From Eremophila alpestris peregrina (Eukaryota; Chordata; Aves; Passeriformes; Alaudidae), in assembly GCA_009792885.1 (NCBI GenBank), contig WMCF01000018.1:9306927-9370926 (forward strand): a stretch of 64,000 nucleotides of DNA, in the 5' to 3' direction. Positions 25,201 through 40,200 of this stretch are shown here, in pieces. A program made the translations under genes and the position numbers. Numbering within the stretch: the first letter of the stretch is position 1; every line of letters starts with the position of its first letter. Below the pieces are notes generated by a model. It was given only the letters and a program-made list of their open reading frames with translations, made no database searches and had not been told where the DNA came from.

Positions 25201-28200
25201 TTGAGTTATTATAACTACATTCAGGAAGAGACTTTTTTGACATTAAGTGCTAAAACCTCATGTCCTAACTGACAAATGTTAGGACAAGTTTCAGAGCACT
25301 TTCAGGTTGAAAAGAGACTTTTAAATACCAACCAGTGCTAAAAACATTCCACAGCAGCATCTGCTGGGGCAGTACCAGAGGAGCAGATGTTCATCCCTGA
25401 TCCAAGTTGGGTGTGCAGTAGTAACACAGAGGTCACTGGTGTGCTCATAGGAACCTGAAACCTGGGGAAGGGTCTCAGTTTTGTGCAGACCACAGCCCCA
25501 GTCATGCTACTGCCCTCCCCCTGTAATTTCTCTCCATTTCTGAGATATCAGTTATACTATGTATTCATGTAATTATGAAGTAAGTACAAGGAAAGTTTGT
25601 GGAACAATATTTTAAGAAAAAAGGAAGCTAAGAAATTCTCAAAACAATGTAACTAGATGAACTATACACCATTCTTCCCAGAGAACACCAAGGGTGATGG
25701 AATGTCTCACTGAGCTCCACAAATGCAGGATTTTTAGTTGCATGCAGGATGGGTCATTTTTCATTGGAATTCAACACACAGGAATGATCAAAGTAGCCAG
25801 GATGCCAAATTGTTTCATCCACGCAGTGAGATTCAAAAATTATCTCTTCTGTCATTTCTTATTTCATTTGAGCACTCATTTTAAATTTTGTTTTCTGAAG
25901 CTTTTGGTTTGGAAAAAAAAATAATAAACCCACCAAAGTCACCTAATTTCTTCAAATATCAAAGCAAGTCCCCTGCTTTCAAACCCATACCCATCTTTTT
26001 CTGTTTTAGCAGAAAGCAATTTATCCCAAGCAATCCAGATCTCTCAACTCTGTGTTAGAGGATACAGATCAGTTTTTCCAGGCAATCACATTAAGATGAT
26101 GTAATCATGGGAATTAGAGAGTGCATTGCTGGCAATCATTATACAATTAAAAAAGGCTTCATCATGTGTGAAAGGATGTTTGTGCTCAGTATTGAACGGC
26201 TGTGGGTTATGGGATCTTGTGGAGGCACAGAGAAGGTGACTTCAGCTGTGGGATGGATTTCTAGGGGTGCATCTCCCCCCACTCCAGGCCCCAATGGGAT
26301 CTGAGAAATGCTCATTAGGCCTCAGCCCTGACCAACTGCCATTGGACTAAACCCTTCTTCAGCTTAACACAAACAGTTCCCAGAACTAAAAGATGATAAG
26401 TGAGAACTTGTCTTTTAACAAACAACCTTGGAAACTTTATCTTGCCCAAATAACAACTCAAGTGAAATAATATTTCTGTTGTTGAACTTTTAAAGAAACT
26501 TACCAACTCAAACTGTGGCCAGAATGGGAAAGTACTATGATTAAAGCCCACTCTCTACTGGTCCTGTCAACAGCAGTCCAAAGTAAAATCCTTTTGAGCT
26601 CTCAGTTCCCTGAAAATAAGGGGCTTAAGTGTATGTCTCAAACACCAATAACTAAATGGCTTTGTCCTTCTTTAATTCCTCTCTTCCCTTTCACCCTACC
26701 CTTTTACCCAAAACCTACTGCTGTGTGCTTAGATAATAGATCAGAGACTAACAGACCAATTTTCATGCCATGTATGTAATTCATTAATAAAACTTTCAGA
26801 CCTTCTGATTTTTGTCATTCCTTTTGACCAATGAGCATTTACACATCTTGGATGTTTTCTTCCCTTCAGGCTGGGTTGTCACAGATCTGGCTAAAGAAGC
26901 TTTATCAAGGTTCTGCTGGTCAACATGAGGTAAGGTAACAGGCCTTGTGAGAGAGATGTTGATCAGATGAGGAAACAGGGATACTGACAATAAAACTCAG
27001 AAATACCATAGGACACCAAAAGATGGGTTGTGGAACAATGATTCAAAGACTACATACCACATAAAATCTGCAATTAGGGTACTCTTAGATATTTTCTAGA
27101 GGAACACTGAGGAAGAATCTAAATACATTTGATGGAAACTCTGCTCCAAAGCACAGGGCCTTGGCTGGCCACCACTCAGCACTGTGGGCAAGTGACATTG
27201 ATAAACCTCACAGAGAAAGTATGAGTGGAATATTTCTGCATCCATGCATTGTTTTAAACAATGAGAACAAGAGATGCTTGTCCCTTTGAAGTGACCTTGC
27301 TTAAAGAAGGTAGTAACTATTACCATTAATAATTACTGACACCTCTCAGTACATTTGACAGGTAATTGTGAAACGTTATTTTAATTAAGCAAGTATATTG
27401 AAAAACACAAAAAGGAAAAAGTCTCAATCAGTGGCAAGCCAAGGGAACGTTATTTGTCTACTGATTATGATGAGGCAGAAGTAACAAACTCAAATTTTAA
27501 ACACCACTTTCTAATCAGTACCAAACCCTACCCAACCAACCAAAGAATCTGTTGCTCTGAGGAAGCTCTGGTCTTTCAGATGAAAAGCTGAGACACTAAG
27601 CATAACCACACCCTAAGGGGTTCTGCTACCTAAGCTTGAAGTCATTGAAGACATCTACTGCAGAACTCTCATCTGAGCCTGTTAAGCAGTTCAACTTCCC
27701 CTACACCTCATTCTAAATGGCACAGGGTGTTTACCAGGCAAGAAAAGACTGTAGAATTTTAATAGTTACAAATTATCCTGAGACATGACTTAGTTTGAAC
27801 TTAATGCTCATTCTACCAGGTGAGGAACACTACCACCTTTTACAAGAGCAGACAAATCTCTGCATGCTATAGCTTTATACTGTTATTTCCAAAATTGTAC
27901 TGCTCCTGCACAAGCAGAAAAAAGGGAAGCATGGGATGTGGGATGTGCTGCCAATACAGACAGAGCTTGCCATAGACTATGCATGTCAGTACCTACTTTT
28001 CACTCCTTAAAGAATCAGGAACTGAAAGTACTCTCTGGACTCCACCCTGGGTTTAAGTAGATTAAAGCTGGCCTAACTGTTCTCTCTTCAAATATTTTCA
28101 GTTCTCATGTACTTTATAAGAGGTACAGTACTGACTAAGCTGCAGACAATGGGCAAGCACAAGACAAGACTATGAAAAAAATATTGGGAACCACTACTTA

Positions 28201-31200
28201 ATAAAACAGGGGAAGGAGGGTAGTGAGAGGAGAAAGACCACAGTATAACCCTTAAAATGGGCAAAACCAAAAGTCCTTCATGCACAAGAATTCACATTAC
28301 AAATGTCAGATACAAATAACATCCCTCTGCCACAGCTCCTAAAATCCAGAGATTTTAGCCTGCTAACTTTTTCCCATGGGAAAAATTCTCAAGAAAGCTT
28401 CTTCTCAAAACAATCTTGGCAAATAACTATCCTTTCTCAAAACAATCATTCTCCAGGTGGTGTTTGGCTACTTCTCTAGTTTAACCAATGGGAATAGAGA
28501 GGAGTTGTTCCTATTCACCAATCATGTCAAGTCTGTATCATAACACCTTATAAAAAGGTAGTAAAATTAAGACAATAAAGCTTTTATACTTTTTGCCTTC
28601 TGAAATATTGGAGTCTCTTATCTTTCTTTTGTGTCCTACAACAACATCTCCTCAGGGACAATCTTACCTACGTACTCAGCCTCTACAGAAACTAATTTTG
28701 CTTTCAAAACTAAAGAGCAACTAATATCTACCAGCATTCAGAAGTGGCACTCTGTTTCATTTCTACCCCAAGTTCACATTTCTCATTGAGGAGGAAGTGG
28801 TAGCCATGATGCTGCTATTTATGCTCTAAATGAATGACATGAATCCTACAAGGCCATACCTTGTATAACGGACGGCGGACATCAATGGGACAGTTCTGTA
28901 TGACTTCATCAACCACATCCGAAATGGATTCCATGAAATCAGGGTTAGCAAACTAAAATGAAGCAGAACAGGCATTAGGTTTTTCATCCAAACAACAGAA
29001 AGAAAAAAAAAAAGGCAGAAATAAGACTGTGGAGAAACTTTATAGAATAGACGAGTAGGAGTTTCAAGTCTTGCTCACCACTTACTCTACGTTCAAAGAA
29101 ACACTTCTCTACAGGGAAAATGAGAATTTTTTTTCTGCTGAGAAACTCAGATTCTCTTCCTTGGTCAGAAATTCACTGCTTACAATTTATGCACTTTTAT
29201 TGCCTGCAAGATGAGTTTGAGTTCTCCTGCAATATTAAACACACTGTTACCATGCACCATGGTCCTGCCTTTCCTTTCAAGTGAGATTAAAAACACCAGT
29301 GTGCAAATCAGAATGTTTCCCTGCAAAATTATTTTAATGCTACTAAAATAATTCAGTTGAATTCCCACAAAAAAGCCCAGGAAGTAGCTAATGTTCAAAA
29401 AACATAAATAGTTTAAGGTTTTGAGTGAAAGCCCCCCATCAATGCAAACATGCACACAGTGCTAATGCAAATTTCTGCATTTATAAAACTAGAGAGTCAA
29501 GAGTTGCTAATGCTAGAAAACAGTCCACTTAAAACTTAACATAAGCTTTAAAGAAAAGAACTGGTAATAGCCCATGATTTTTTCATTTAGGAGGTTAAAC
29601 TCTGAAAAACTGAATTAATTGCCAACACATAATACTATATTATTCCAGATATGCTATAATCTTTTTTGTAGAAGTACGTGGGATTTACATTCAAAACAAG
29701 ATGAGGTACCTACATGGATGAACAAATGTAACAAGTATACACTGAACTGAGAGAAAATTAGCAAAGGAAATTGGCTTGGAGCTCAAGAGCCCTAAGAATG
29801 ATGGGGGCATTCCCCAAGAATTCAAGCTGACTTCCACAGTAAGAATTAATCATGAAAGAAGCAAAAACATGAAGCCACATAAATCAAAAGAGAAGCTGCT
29901 GCACACCAGGTTTTCATCTGAATGAACTACAGCCTGAAAACTCCTGAGCTCTCCATAAAGATACTGATAAAACAGCAGGGAATAAGGAATAAGTAGAAAT
30001 GAGAGGTAGGGTATAACATCATCCCAGAACAGGGACAAGAGAACTGAATGTAAAATTGCAGTCTGCCAGCCAATATGATATGGTTGGAGAACAGCAAATA
30101 AAACATCTAATTTTAAAAGCAGAGAAATAATCTGGATAGCCATAAACCCCAAGACCTAACTTCAGAGTATTAAATACTTCAGAACAAGTTCTGTAAACTG
30201 AAAATAGGAAAAGATTACAAGAGAGCTTTACCAAAGGCAGCTTTTACCTAGCTAAGTTGAATCCTGTCAAGTGAGGAGTTAATGAAATACAACAAGAAAT
30301 TCTCTTTGGATGCAGTACACATCATCTGTTATGTTTTTCTTGTCAAAGAAGTCAGTTAAGGTTTGGGTGTTTTTTTCAATACAGCCAAGAAACCACCAAG
30401 AAATTTTAAAAATGGAAATTAGTCCTTTATCCCATTCCTAACAGTCTTTTTTTAGAGACTATGGAAAGAGGAGCTCTTAAAATTATGTCTGACATGGAAG
30501 TCAATGCTTCTCTGTTAAATCACATTGGTAAACAGCAGGGAAGAAAAACTATTGAGCCCAGAGATTTAATACTGGCAGAAGATCAGATGGCTACAAACTG
30601 ACCACAGAAGATTAAAGCTGGAATTCAGACAAAAGGTGGCAGAGAGAAGCTTTTTAATATTCTTTCAAGGAGGAAAAAAGGAAGCCTCACCAGTGTTGAT
30701 GTGGATTTTAATGAAAGTTTTTAACAGAATTACAGATTATGGGGGCCTGCATAAGTTCAACCAAGTCTGCAGGAATGGAGAGGACCCGCATTAAAACCTG
30801 ACTCCATCCTCTCCACAATATCCTGAAACTCACTCAAACTGAACTACCAGATATCAGACAGATAAGGTACAGAAATCTTTCACAGAGTTTCACATACTAC
30901 TTATGACCACACCAAGAGAGATTTCAATAGACTTCCTTCAAGGATAAATTTATCATCCATGCCTTACAAATTGACTCAGCATCAAAAGCCTGCATCTAAA
31001 ATTTAGAATCCCATCAATGCCATGCTTAGTAGTGCCCAAAGGGATTGGCAACACACAAAGTATAAAGGCAGACTTGTTTAAACTGATGCTGAAAGAAAGA
31101 GGAAAATACTACACAAAAACTGTGATTTCAAACAGTTTCGACTCAAATTCAGATCGCCTTTAAAGGAAGAGAACAAGAAGTTTTAAGTGTTAGACTGGAC

Positions 31201-34200
31201 ATCAGAAAAACACTTTTCTGCTGTGCTGAGGTTACCTGTGAGTGCACCTGGCTCGTGTTCAGGGGACTCACTGGCCCCTCACTGCCACGGGATGGCGCCC
31301 AGGCACCGGGAATGGCACAGCTTAACACAGCTACTCCCTGCTCTCACCTCGGGATGGAAGAAGATTTCGGGCCCCAGGAACCTCTCGTAACCCACATCTA
31401 TCACGAACTTGCTTTTGTTGATGGCGTTGATGCCCGTGTATTGTTTGATCCACTTGCGAGAGTCGCCGTCGTACTTGGCAAACTCCTTCACTATGTCGGG
31501 GCAAATGTAACAGTATTTCTCCTGTGAAGAAACACCAGGCACAGCTGGAGTAATTAGCACATCACTGAGTCAAAGTGCAACACAATCAGAAAAGAAAAAT
31601 GCGAGCAGTTTTACAGATGGAGCTGTTCAAGGGGCTTTCTCACCCACATCACTCCTGAAGCCTCAACCCCACGAGGCCCCTTTGCTCCCAAAGGGCTGCA
31701 CACACTGACTCAGCCACATTTGCCTCTCTCAAAATGCAAACATCACCAACAGCAGGTCTGTGACAATAAAGAATTTCAGGGACAAGCTTTCACTGCAAGA
31801 GCAGGCCCATACAATCACCCTACTTTTTTTTTATTATTATTTTATTACAAAGCAAATTTTAAACAACTCCGAAGTTCAAATGCTGATTTCATCAGAGGAA
31901 CATACTGCAAACAGCCCAGCATGAACACTTTCTTCCTCTTTCTCCATCCCCCACTCTTGAATGGATAAAGCACCAAAAGCTGGTGTCATTATAATACACT
32001 GCCTACATCTGCATTTTTAAGAGAGCCACTGGCAACTAGCTAGAGCCAAAAGATTAGCTCACAGAGATTTATTATGTATTTATTAAGAGATAAAGGAGGG
32101 TGTACCTTTATGGCTTTTGCTGTCTCCAGAGATTGTTCAGGAGGAATTCCTACCTCCCTTTCCCTTAGGAGCTGTTGAATAAAGTAAGTAATATCTCTAC
32201 CTGCAATAGGAATATGTTTGATGCAACTTCCAATTACATAGCCTTCTGCCTATGTAGGAGGAGAGGAAAAGACATATTTAAGGGAAAACTTATTGTGTAT
32301 CAATAATTAACATTCATTCTTATAATACTCTGATTTTCTGTTAAAAGTAAAATCTTGACACTGTAACATCACTCTGAAAATGTGCACCCCATTGCAAATG
32401 GATATCATTTTTATTTAAAGACCTTGATTACCACATATAAACAGATATTGACTACCTAATAGATACACAAGTGATATTTCTTGTACACGTTAGTCAGATC
32501 TGATGGTTCCTTTAAGAAAAGCAAACACAATATGAATATTCTACCTGTGTTCTGTTTGAGAGTGAAAACTTAATAGAAAAAAGTATAAAATTAAATTTCT
32601 CAGACAAGAAAAATCATATAGGAATAGAAAACTCAAACAGAAGTAGGAACAATAAGCACTACAAAAATAAGAAATCTACTTGCTGGAGTTTTTTAGGATG
32701 CATTTACTGAAAACACTGGTATTGCTGAGCCCCATTATTTCTTGCTTTGTTTTTTTTTTCACTTTTCAGAGTTCCACACAGTAAATGCTGTTTGCTCTCA
32801 GCACTGCCTGTATGACAAAATACTGAGATCAAGTTAACACCAAAATGCAAAATGAAGTTAAATGGAATCAAATTTTCATTTCTAATATACCTGATGATTC
32901 AAGGACACAGTGTGGTTCACAAATACACAAAATTACATCAATAGATGTCAGCATGGACAGATAGCTCTGTATTTTTAACATCCTCCCATAACTAAACTGA
33001 TGAGATTGATCATGTATAAGAACAGGTACTTCTATACATTTTTAGTTGTTTCCACATAAGCAAAGTGGAAACAATTAAATACAATAAATCACATAAGAAG
33101 CACGCATTACCAGATTTATTAAACAGTCAAAATGCAGGGTGCCAAAAAAGTTAGGACATTTCTTGTCAGACACTGTTGGCATGCAGGAGACATAAACCCC
33201 AAGATAATCACTGATATTTAAGAGAACTGAGGCATCACAGTAACAGAAGGTAAGGTTTTATACAGAAATAGCCTTTTAAAAGCTGCATTGATGCTTCCTT
33301 ACTGTGACCTTCCTGTAGTCTGCAAGCAAAATTAATACATAATGAAATACATACTTTTGCAAGGAAAGAAATCCCAAACAACCCTAAAAAATTAAAAGTA
33401 AGGTTTCATTTGACGCTTCTTATTTAAAATTACAGTGAGCAAACCCTGTCCAAAGCACTGCTGATTTCCAAGGGCATCCTGCTGCTTACCACAGGGATGA
33501 CATGGGTCACTCCATCCCCACTGTCGATGACAATTCCAGTCAGAGTCCGCTCCCCGACCTGCCGTGACGTCCAGGAGGCAGCTAAGGCCAGCACTGCCTG
33601 CAGCACACAGAGTTTATTTTTAGAAGCAGGCAGTGTTCTAATTTACACTCTCAAAAAATGCTGTTTCAAACATTTCAGACACGTGCCCACGAAAGACCAA
33701 AACACCGCAGTTGCTTTGTACTTTGGAAGAGCATAATTTCACTTTGTTCACCTGCACAGCAATGTAAAGTCCTGGGATGTTAAATGATTCAAACATGATT
33801 TCTGCAAGGTATTCCCTGTTTTCTGGTGTGTTCAGTGGAGGCTCTGTCTGCAAAAACAAAGAGTTTTGAAAAAGCACCTCGATAGGATCCTGCCTTGATT
33901 AGCTTGGTATGGTAATCAAACTTTAAAAACCCTCAGTGCACTCAAAATAAATAATTACAAACAGAATTTAAAAGTGTATGAAGGTTTTCAAAAGCAATAG
34001 CTGACCTGCAGCAGCCTGCATCACAAAATTAACAGAATACAGTTACAGTGCACCTTTAAAGATCAGTTCACTCCTCCCAACCCAAACCCTGCCATTGCTA
34101 GAGAAATAAGACATACAGAGAAAAATCCTCCAGCAGAGCAACCTGTTCTTGGAATGGTGTTTGGTTTTCCTCTTGCAAAACTATTTCCTTACCAGGCCTC

Positions 34201-37200
34201 ATTAACTCACCATTAAAAAATAGTGATCCTCAGGCTCAGCTCGAAGGTATTTAAAAATGACCTGCTCCATGAACCTCTCCATGAGGTCCCAGTCCTCAAC
34301 AATCCCATGTCGGATAGGCCACTGCAACAGCAAAACTTGTCAGCACTGCATCATGCAAGGACAAACAAACACAACAACAGGAGCAGTCTGACACCTCATC
34401 TCACAGCTATCTCATCAACCCCTCCATCCTGACTTTAATTCAGTTACCTCCTACTCCCAGGTACTTCCAAGCTCAATTCTACCTTGCAGGACTAGCAGCC
34501 AGAATCCAGACTCTATTCCTGCTAGTGTGTTGCAGAACTGTGTTTTAACCTCTTCTTGTATAAATTTTAGCACTTAGAAAGTTGAGAATCATACTTGGCT
34601 TCAATATGCCTTTCCATATTATAAGAAGAAATAAAAACCATATAGGCTATATATTTTTCAACGAAAATTTCTGGCAGGGATGATGTTTACATTTTGTTCA
34701 ATGTTAAGAACACAGCTGACATTTAAGTAACACAGAAGGATGTATAAAATATGATTTTTTTCCACATAGTTCATAAGCCAGTAATGCTTTGTAAGTACAA
34801 GAAGTCCTTTAGTAGGGGATGGAAAATATGATTCACAGAAAAGCTGCATTGAAAGCAGCCCTTCACAAAACAATTGTGACATTCCCTGAAGCAAAAGTAT
34901 CCAACACATTTCCCAGTTCATATGCCATGTTAAAAGGGTACACTTTTAGCAAGAATTTAAATATTCAGTGTATATGGTTATTTTAATAGCTCAGAATTTT
35001 GAAAACTGAACAGCTGCACTGTATCAATGAATATTTACACAAACACCAAGCACACAAGACAGCACTAGTAAAACAGATATCTAAAAAAGGGTAAAGCCAT
35101 GAACCAAATCATGCAGTTTTTAAGAAATAAAAATACTTCACAAAAAATGCAAACGTGTTTTGAATGGTTATCCAGAGATCCTAGAACACTTTATCATGAA
35201 AATGTGAGACTTGGGAAAGGCTGTCTAAGTCTCCTGAATGCTCACCTTTGTAGCATAGGTAGGTTTATCTATGGCTTCATCTCCTATGAAAAAGTCCAGA
35301 TCATCAACACCTTTCATCACCCTCCTCTGAGCCTGGTCCCCCACTTTGGCCGACTCTCGGATTGCAATACCTTGAAATAAACCCAAAAAAAACAAATCAA
35401 AACAAAATTAAAACAGCTAAATACCAAGTGATGAATATGTATTTACTTAAGGATTCTTTTCCAGAAATAAAAATTGGGATATAGAAAGTAGAAATCACGT
35501 TAGTGATCTACTGACAAGCCAATAGAGCTGAGTTCATTCTCACTGCATCCTGCAGGATTCTGGTCACCCATCCCTCATTATTGTACACAACAATTCACAG
35601 AAAACACTGAAAATGCCTTTTGTTACAGACTACAGCAGTCAGTAAACCTGCACAAGCGCAGCATTTCAGTAAGCAAGTTGACTTTCTGAGTCTTAACTCT
35701 AAAATAAAGAGCACAGGAGAAGAAAAAAATAAACTGTGTATTCAAAAATAAGTATTGGAGGCATTATCCTGGTTGATGAGAAAGAGGAAAGAGGGAGGGG
35801 AGAAATCCAATTTGCAGTGCTACAGAGAAATCTTTGGAGACACTTATGCTTCCCATTAGCAGCCTGCAACTATCACTAAAATTATTAGATGATGGCTGCT
35901 CTAGGCAAGAAGATGAGACAGCAAAAATCAAATCTGGGGCAAGCTAAAAATAAAAATGGAATCAAGTACTGCTAAAACGTAACCTTATTTATATAGTTTT
36001 CTTTTAATAGGTCATAATTAGGATCTAAATAACAAATACAGAAAATGCAGAGTAGGCAGGAATCATCCACAAACACACCAAATACTACTAGCACCAAAAA
36101 ATGACTCACAGGCAAACAATTCTTTTGGAAAAACATCTAACCCCCCCAATGGGTTTATAGTTGTATAAAACAGAATTTATAGCAAATTCACAGGGAATCC
36201 CTGCTATCCCTCTTCCTTAACCTAAAACATTTAAATCTTTACCAATGGTTTAGGTTTCAAATTTTACAATACTTAAAATAGTGAGACAGTAAGCAGTACT
36301 GCAGCTGCACCTGGTGAAGAACATGTGTCCCCCCTTCACTTCTTCAGTCACTAATTACCTTTATAATTTCCTTATCTTTATACTTCCTACCATGAGTAGC
36401 TAGAAGTCTAAATGAGTAGTCTAAATGCATCAATAAGTAATTAATTGGCAAAGTTTACAAAAAGTAAAAAAGCAGTGTTTAACATAAATGGAGGTAACAG
36501 ATGCCATTATAGATGTAAATACGTAGTCAGTGCTACTATTTATAAATATATATACAGCATTCAGAGAAACTATTAAGATGTCAATTAAAATCAAGAACAT
36601 CAGAAAAGTTTAACATTTTAAACAACACACACAAAAAAAAATTAAAGAGTAAATCTGTTCAACAAAAGCATGTTAAATGTGCAAGAACATTTTAATTGGT
36701 AAATACACACCCAAAAGGAACATTTTCTAATAGGAACAACTCTTTTGAATATTAAACTGTCTACAGTGCCAGACAATGTAAATAAGGCAGACACCACCTG
36801 CACTTCAGTACTTAATTTGATTGGGAGCCTTCCCCAGATTATCCAGGCTGTAACCATGGTGTCAGGTAGACAGGAGGTAAATTGCATTCTGTCTACTCAA
36901 GAGTCCTGGCAGAAAAATAATGGAGATAAAAAGGAAATTGGACTGGAGTTCTCTTCATCTTTGTCATAGCAACCAAGAGCTGGTTTAATGAGCAACAGTC
37001 CCAGCTAACTGCAAACAAGGAGCTCTGTTTAGCTCCACTCCAGCCAAAGATGCTAACAGGATGAATATCACTTCCCAGATGGACACGGGACGGTGACGGC
37101 TGAGCTGGGAGTTGGAAGCACAACATTTAATCCTGAAAGTGCTCAGTGACAGCAGTGTCTGTTACAGTTTGGAGGGACAAAAAAAAAAATCAACTCACAT

Positions 37201-40200
37201 GATGGGATAATGAACTGAGGCTCTGTATTTCCTGCATAGCCAAGCTTCGTATACCTAAGGAAAAAAAAAAAGATCACCAGGTCATTAGATGCACTTAGAT
37301 GCAAAAACATGAAGACAAAAATACTTTCAATTCATTCCACTTCATAAAGTGAAGGTGAAACCTGCATCACGTGCCATGTCCACATTTTCTGGGTTATGCT
37401 TTCAAGTATCATCCTGCTGAAAAGAAAACTAAAGTGGTAAATATTTTAGGCGTTAATTTATTTTTCAGACAACTTCAGCTTACAAATTTTGCTGGTGTTA
37501 TTCAGAACTATCAAGTCTGAAAACTCAACTCTTACTTTTTCCATCTTGTTGACCAGCTATGACGAAGAACAGACAGGTCACATTGCACTCTTAGGTAAAA
37601 ATTAGGGCCATGCAGATTTTACTTCCAGTTACCATGACCAAAGACAACCTTGGACTTTACCTATTTGTTTAATAGTCGCAAATACAGGAAAAAAAGAAAA
37701 AATACAGTGTCACAAGTATAAACCACAGCTGAGAACTCTTGTTACAATCCTGATACAATTCCTTTTCAGGCCTCCAACAAACCACTCACTTTGTCACAGG
37801 TATAGTATCTGTGTGTGATAAAAGACAAATATTACACCAAAGCCTACACTAATTAAATGCTTTAGAAATGGGCAGCAGATGGTACAAAGCATTGATAATT
37901 TCTTTCAACATACACAGAATATCTATTTTAACAAGTAAAGGATCAAGAGGAAAAAAGAAAGGGGAAGAAAAAAATGTAAAGAAATTTTCACATAAAATAT
38001 AAAAATTTTTAGAAGTCTTAGTGGCTGCAAGCTTCTCCAGGTCTTTAGCAACTAGAAATAATTAACATCCCAGACTATGAAAAACAGCTCTATTTCCTAG
38101 GGGGGAAAAAAGAAAAAAACTCCACAATAACAACAAAACCCACATCAAAAACAGTGTTAAAAGAAAAACCAAACCAACTAAATTGATTGAATGCTTGCAG
38201 AGACTGATGTCATTCTTGAGTATTGACAGAGCAGCATGATTTGAGGGAATCAGCATTGTTCACATCATTTCTACACAAAAAAACCCTAAAGCCATGACAT
38301 TCTTAAAGGAGACCAATCCCAGACTGGGTCCTAAAGTGAATATAAAGTCTTTGTCTGCATCCTACTCTCAATATTTGCAAACAATATTAGGCCATGGCCA
38401 AAGCAGAGGGTTTGCATCTTCATTAGCAGCTTGAAAAGTAGGTTGCTCTTTATAGAGTATTTGGTATAAAAATGTTCATTAAGAATCACAGTATTCTTAG
38501 ATAAAGGAATTAATCTAAATTGAATTATCAATGACCTGGGAACTTAAATATTTATATTTCAACTTCTCTTCAAAGCCATAGCTTCAATAGACTTCAAACA
38601 ATGGTTAAAAAGCCATTCCCCCCAAGGCTAAAAAGACTGTGTTTTGGAGGCAAAGGTTTGTTGGGTTTTTAATCATCATTATAGACATATGCTTTCAGTC
38701 TATTCCAAATTGTTTATGCACATTTGCTGTAGCTCTCAGAAAAACATAATCAGGATGTTAAATTAGATTGACTGTAAAGGAGGACATTACAAGTAAAAGT
38801 TCTTTTTATGATTATTATTGCATAGATGCTTCACATTTTAGAATGAGGCCTACCTAGGGAATATTGTTAAAACATAACAAGCAACAACAGGAGTTCCACT
38901 GGGATTTAAGAACAGTACAGGCCACTTCCTCTTATTTCTCTCTCTGAAATGAATCATGACTAAATGAACATAATGAAACCCAAGGAAAACATTTGTTTGT
39001 TTAAAAGACCTAGTTTCAGACTCAGAAATGACAAATAGGCAGAAACATCATGAAAAACGTCTTTCAAGCTTTAGTGGCAAAAACCAAAGACAGTATCTAC
39101 ATACACATACATGTAAATATATATTTTTTATGCGATTTTATATATCTGTGTGCATGAATAAATTAAAGAGTTCTTGCAGTCTGAACAGAACTCATTTCTT
39201 AAACTACAGTCTGGCCAAGAGGTGAGTTCAGTTTGCAATCTTTTCCCCCTCAACACACATGCTAAACTCACACCCACTCACAGTATTAAAAAAAGAAAAC
39301 ACTCTCTAAAAGTCAATTTGGGCTACCAGTCTGCAAGAGCTTTACTTTCCTTCCCCAGAATGGATCAGGTCCCCCTACCAGAGTAACTTGTAAAGTTACC
39401 AAACCCCTTCAGCTCAGTATGTTACAGATTCATTTTTAACCTGGGTTTAATTCACCTAGTGAAAAAACTAACAAATAAGTTTATTTCTCAGCATAATAAA
39501 AAAAAAATCTCTTCAAAGAATTCATCTCACAGAAGGTAACATATGGAAAGACTTATTTTGCATGTCATTAATCCATGAAAGACCTATACTAAAACTAAGA
39601 GAATAACTTAATTCTCAGTTCAGTGGTGCAGCAAATTAGCAGAAAAACAGAATATGTTTTTAAAAAATTTACTCATGATCAAACAAGAGACAGACTGGAA
39701 CAAGCAGCCACATTTCAGGTGTTTTTGACAAAACCAAATGGAAGGGAAACTAATTTCTCCCAAGACCACTCAGAAAGAGAAGGAAAATGGATTATGGAGT
39801 TGTGCTGCTCTTCGCTATCCAGGAGCCTCAGGACATGGCAGACTTGGTCCCAGATCTCTGTTCTGCCCAGCAGGACCCACACTCATTCCACCTTTCAAGG
39901 GTACAATAAAGTGTCTGAGTGACCCATTTCCAGGACCTCCTACAGAAAATCCTCCCTTTCCTACATGATATTTAAATATTCACTAACCGGAAAGACTCTG
40001 GACTTAAACTGTTACAGAGGTGGCCTGGTCTCCAGTCCCTTCTCCAATGAATATTTAAGCATCTAAAACAGTTTCCTTTCTCCTGGGTTACAGCCTAGCA
40101 GATTAATGGTAATGCAACATCTTGTGATCTGTAAAATTACAGAGACAGCTGTAGAGGAATGTGTAGATAATCAGTATTCCAACTTAATTTCATTAAAAGC

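Larger units (their letters stand above)
20396..28859 (-). other. ACTR3B: ACTR3B intron 9 (8.5 kb)
   Basis: The longest intron. It holds an interrupted A-run with an N (22646-22670), a CR1 piece near 23.1 kb and an antisense LTR at its 5' end (transcript sense). A perfect 9-bp inverted repeat with 8-nt loop lies at 25261-25286. No alternative exon was recognised. Confidence 0.85.
33848..37198 (-). other. ACTR3B: ACTR3B introns 4, 3 and 2 (around exons 4 and 3)
   Basis: Intron 4 is 363 nt, intron 3 is 924 nt (34322-35245) and intron 2 is 1,828 nt (35371-37198). A less AT-rich block at about 36740-37130 in intron 2 stands out from its surroundings and could be regulatory. No repeat was recognised. 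Confidence 0.8.

Noticed and set aside
25261..25286. 9-bp perfect inverted repeat in intron 9
   Set aside because: Short enough to be expected several times by chance in 64 kb.
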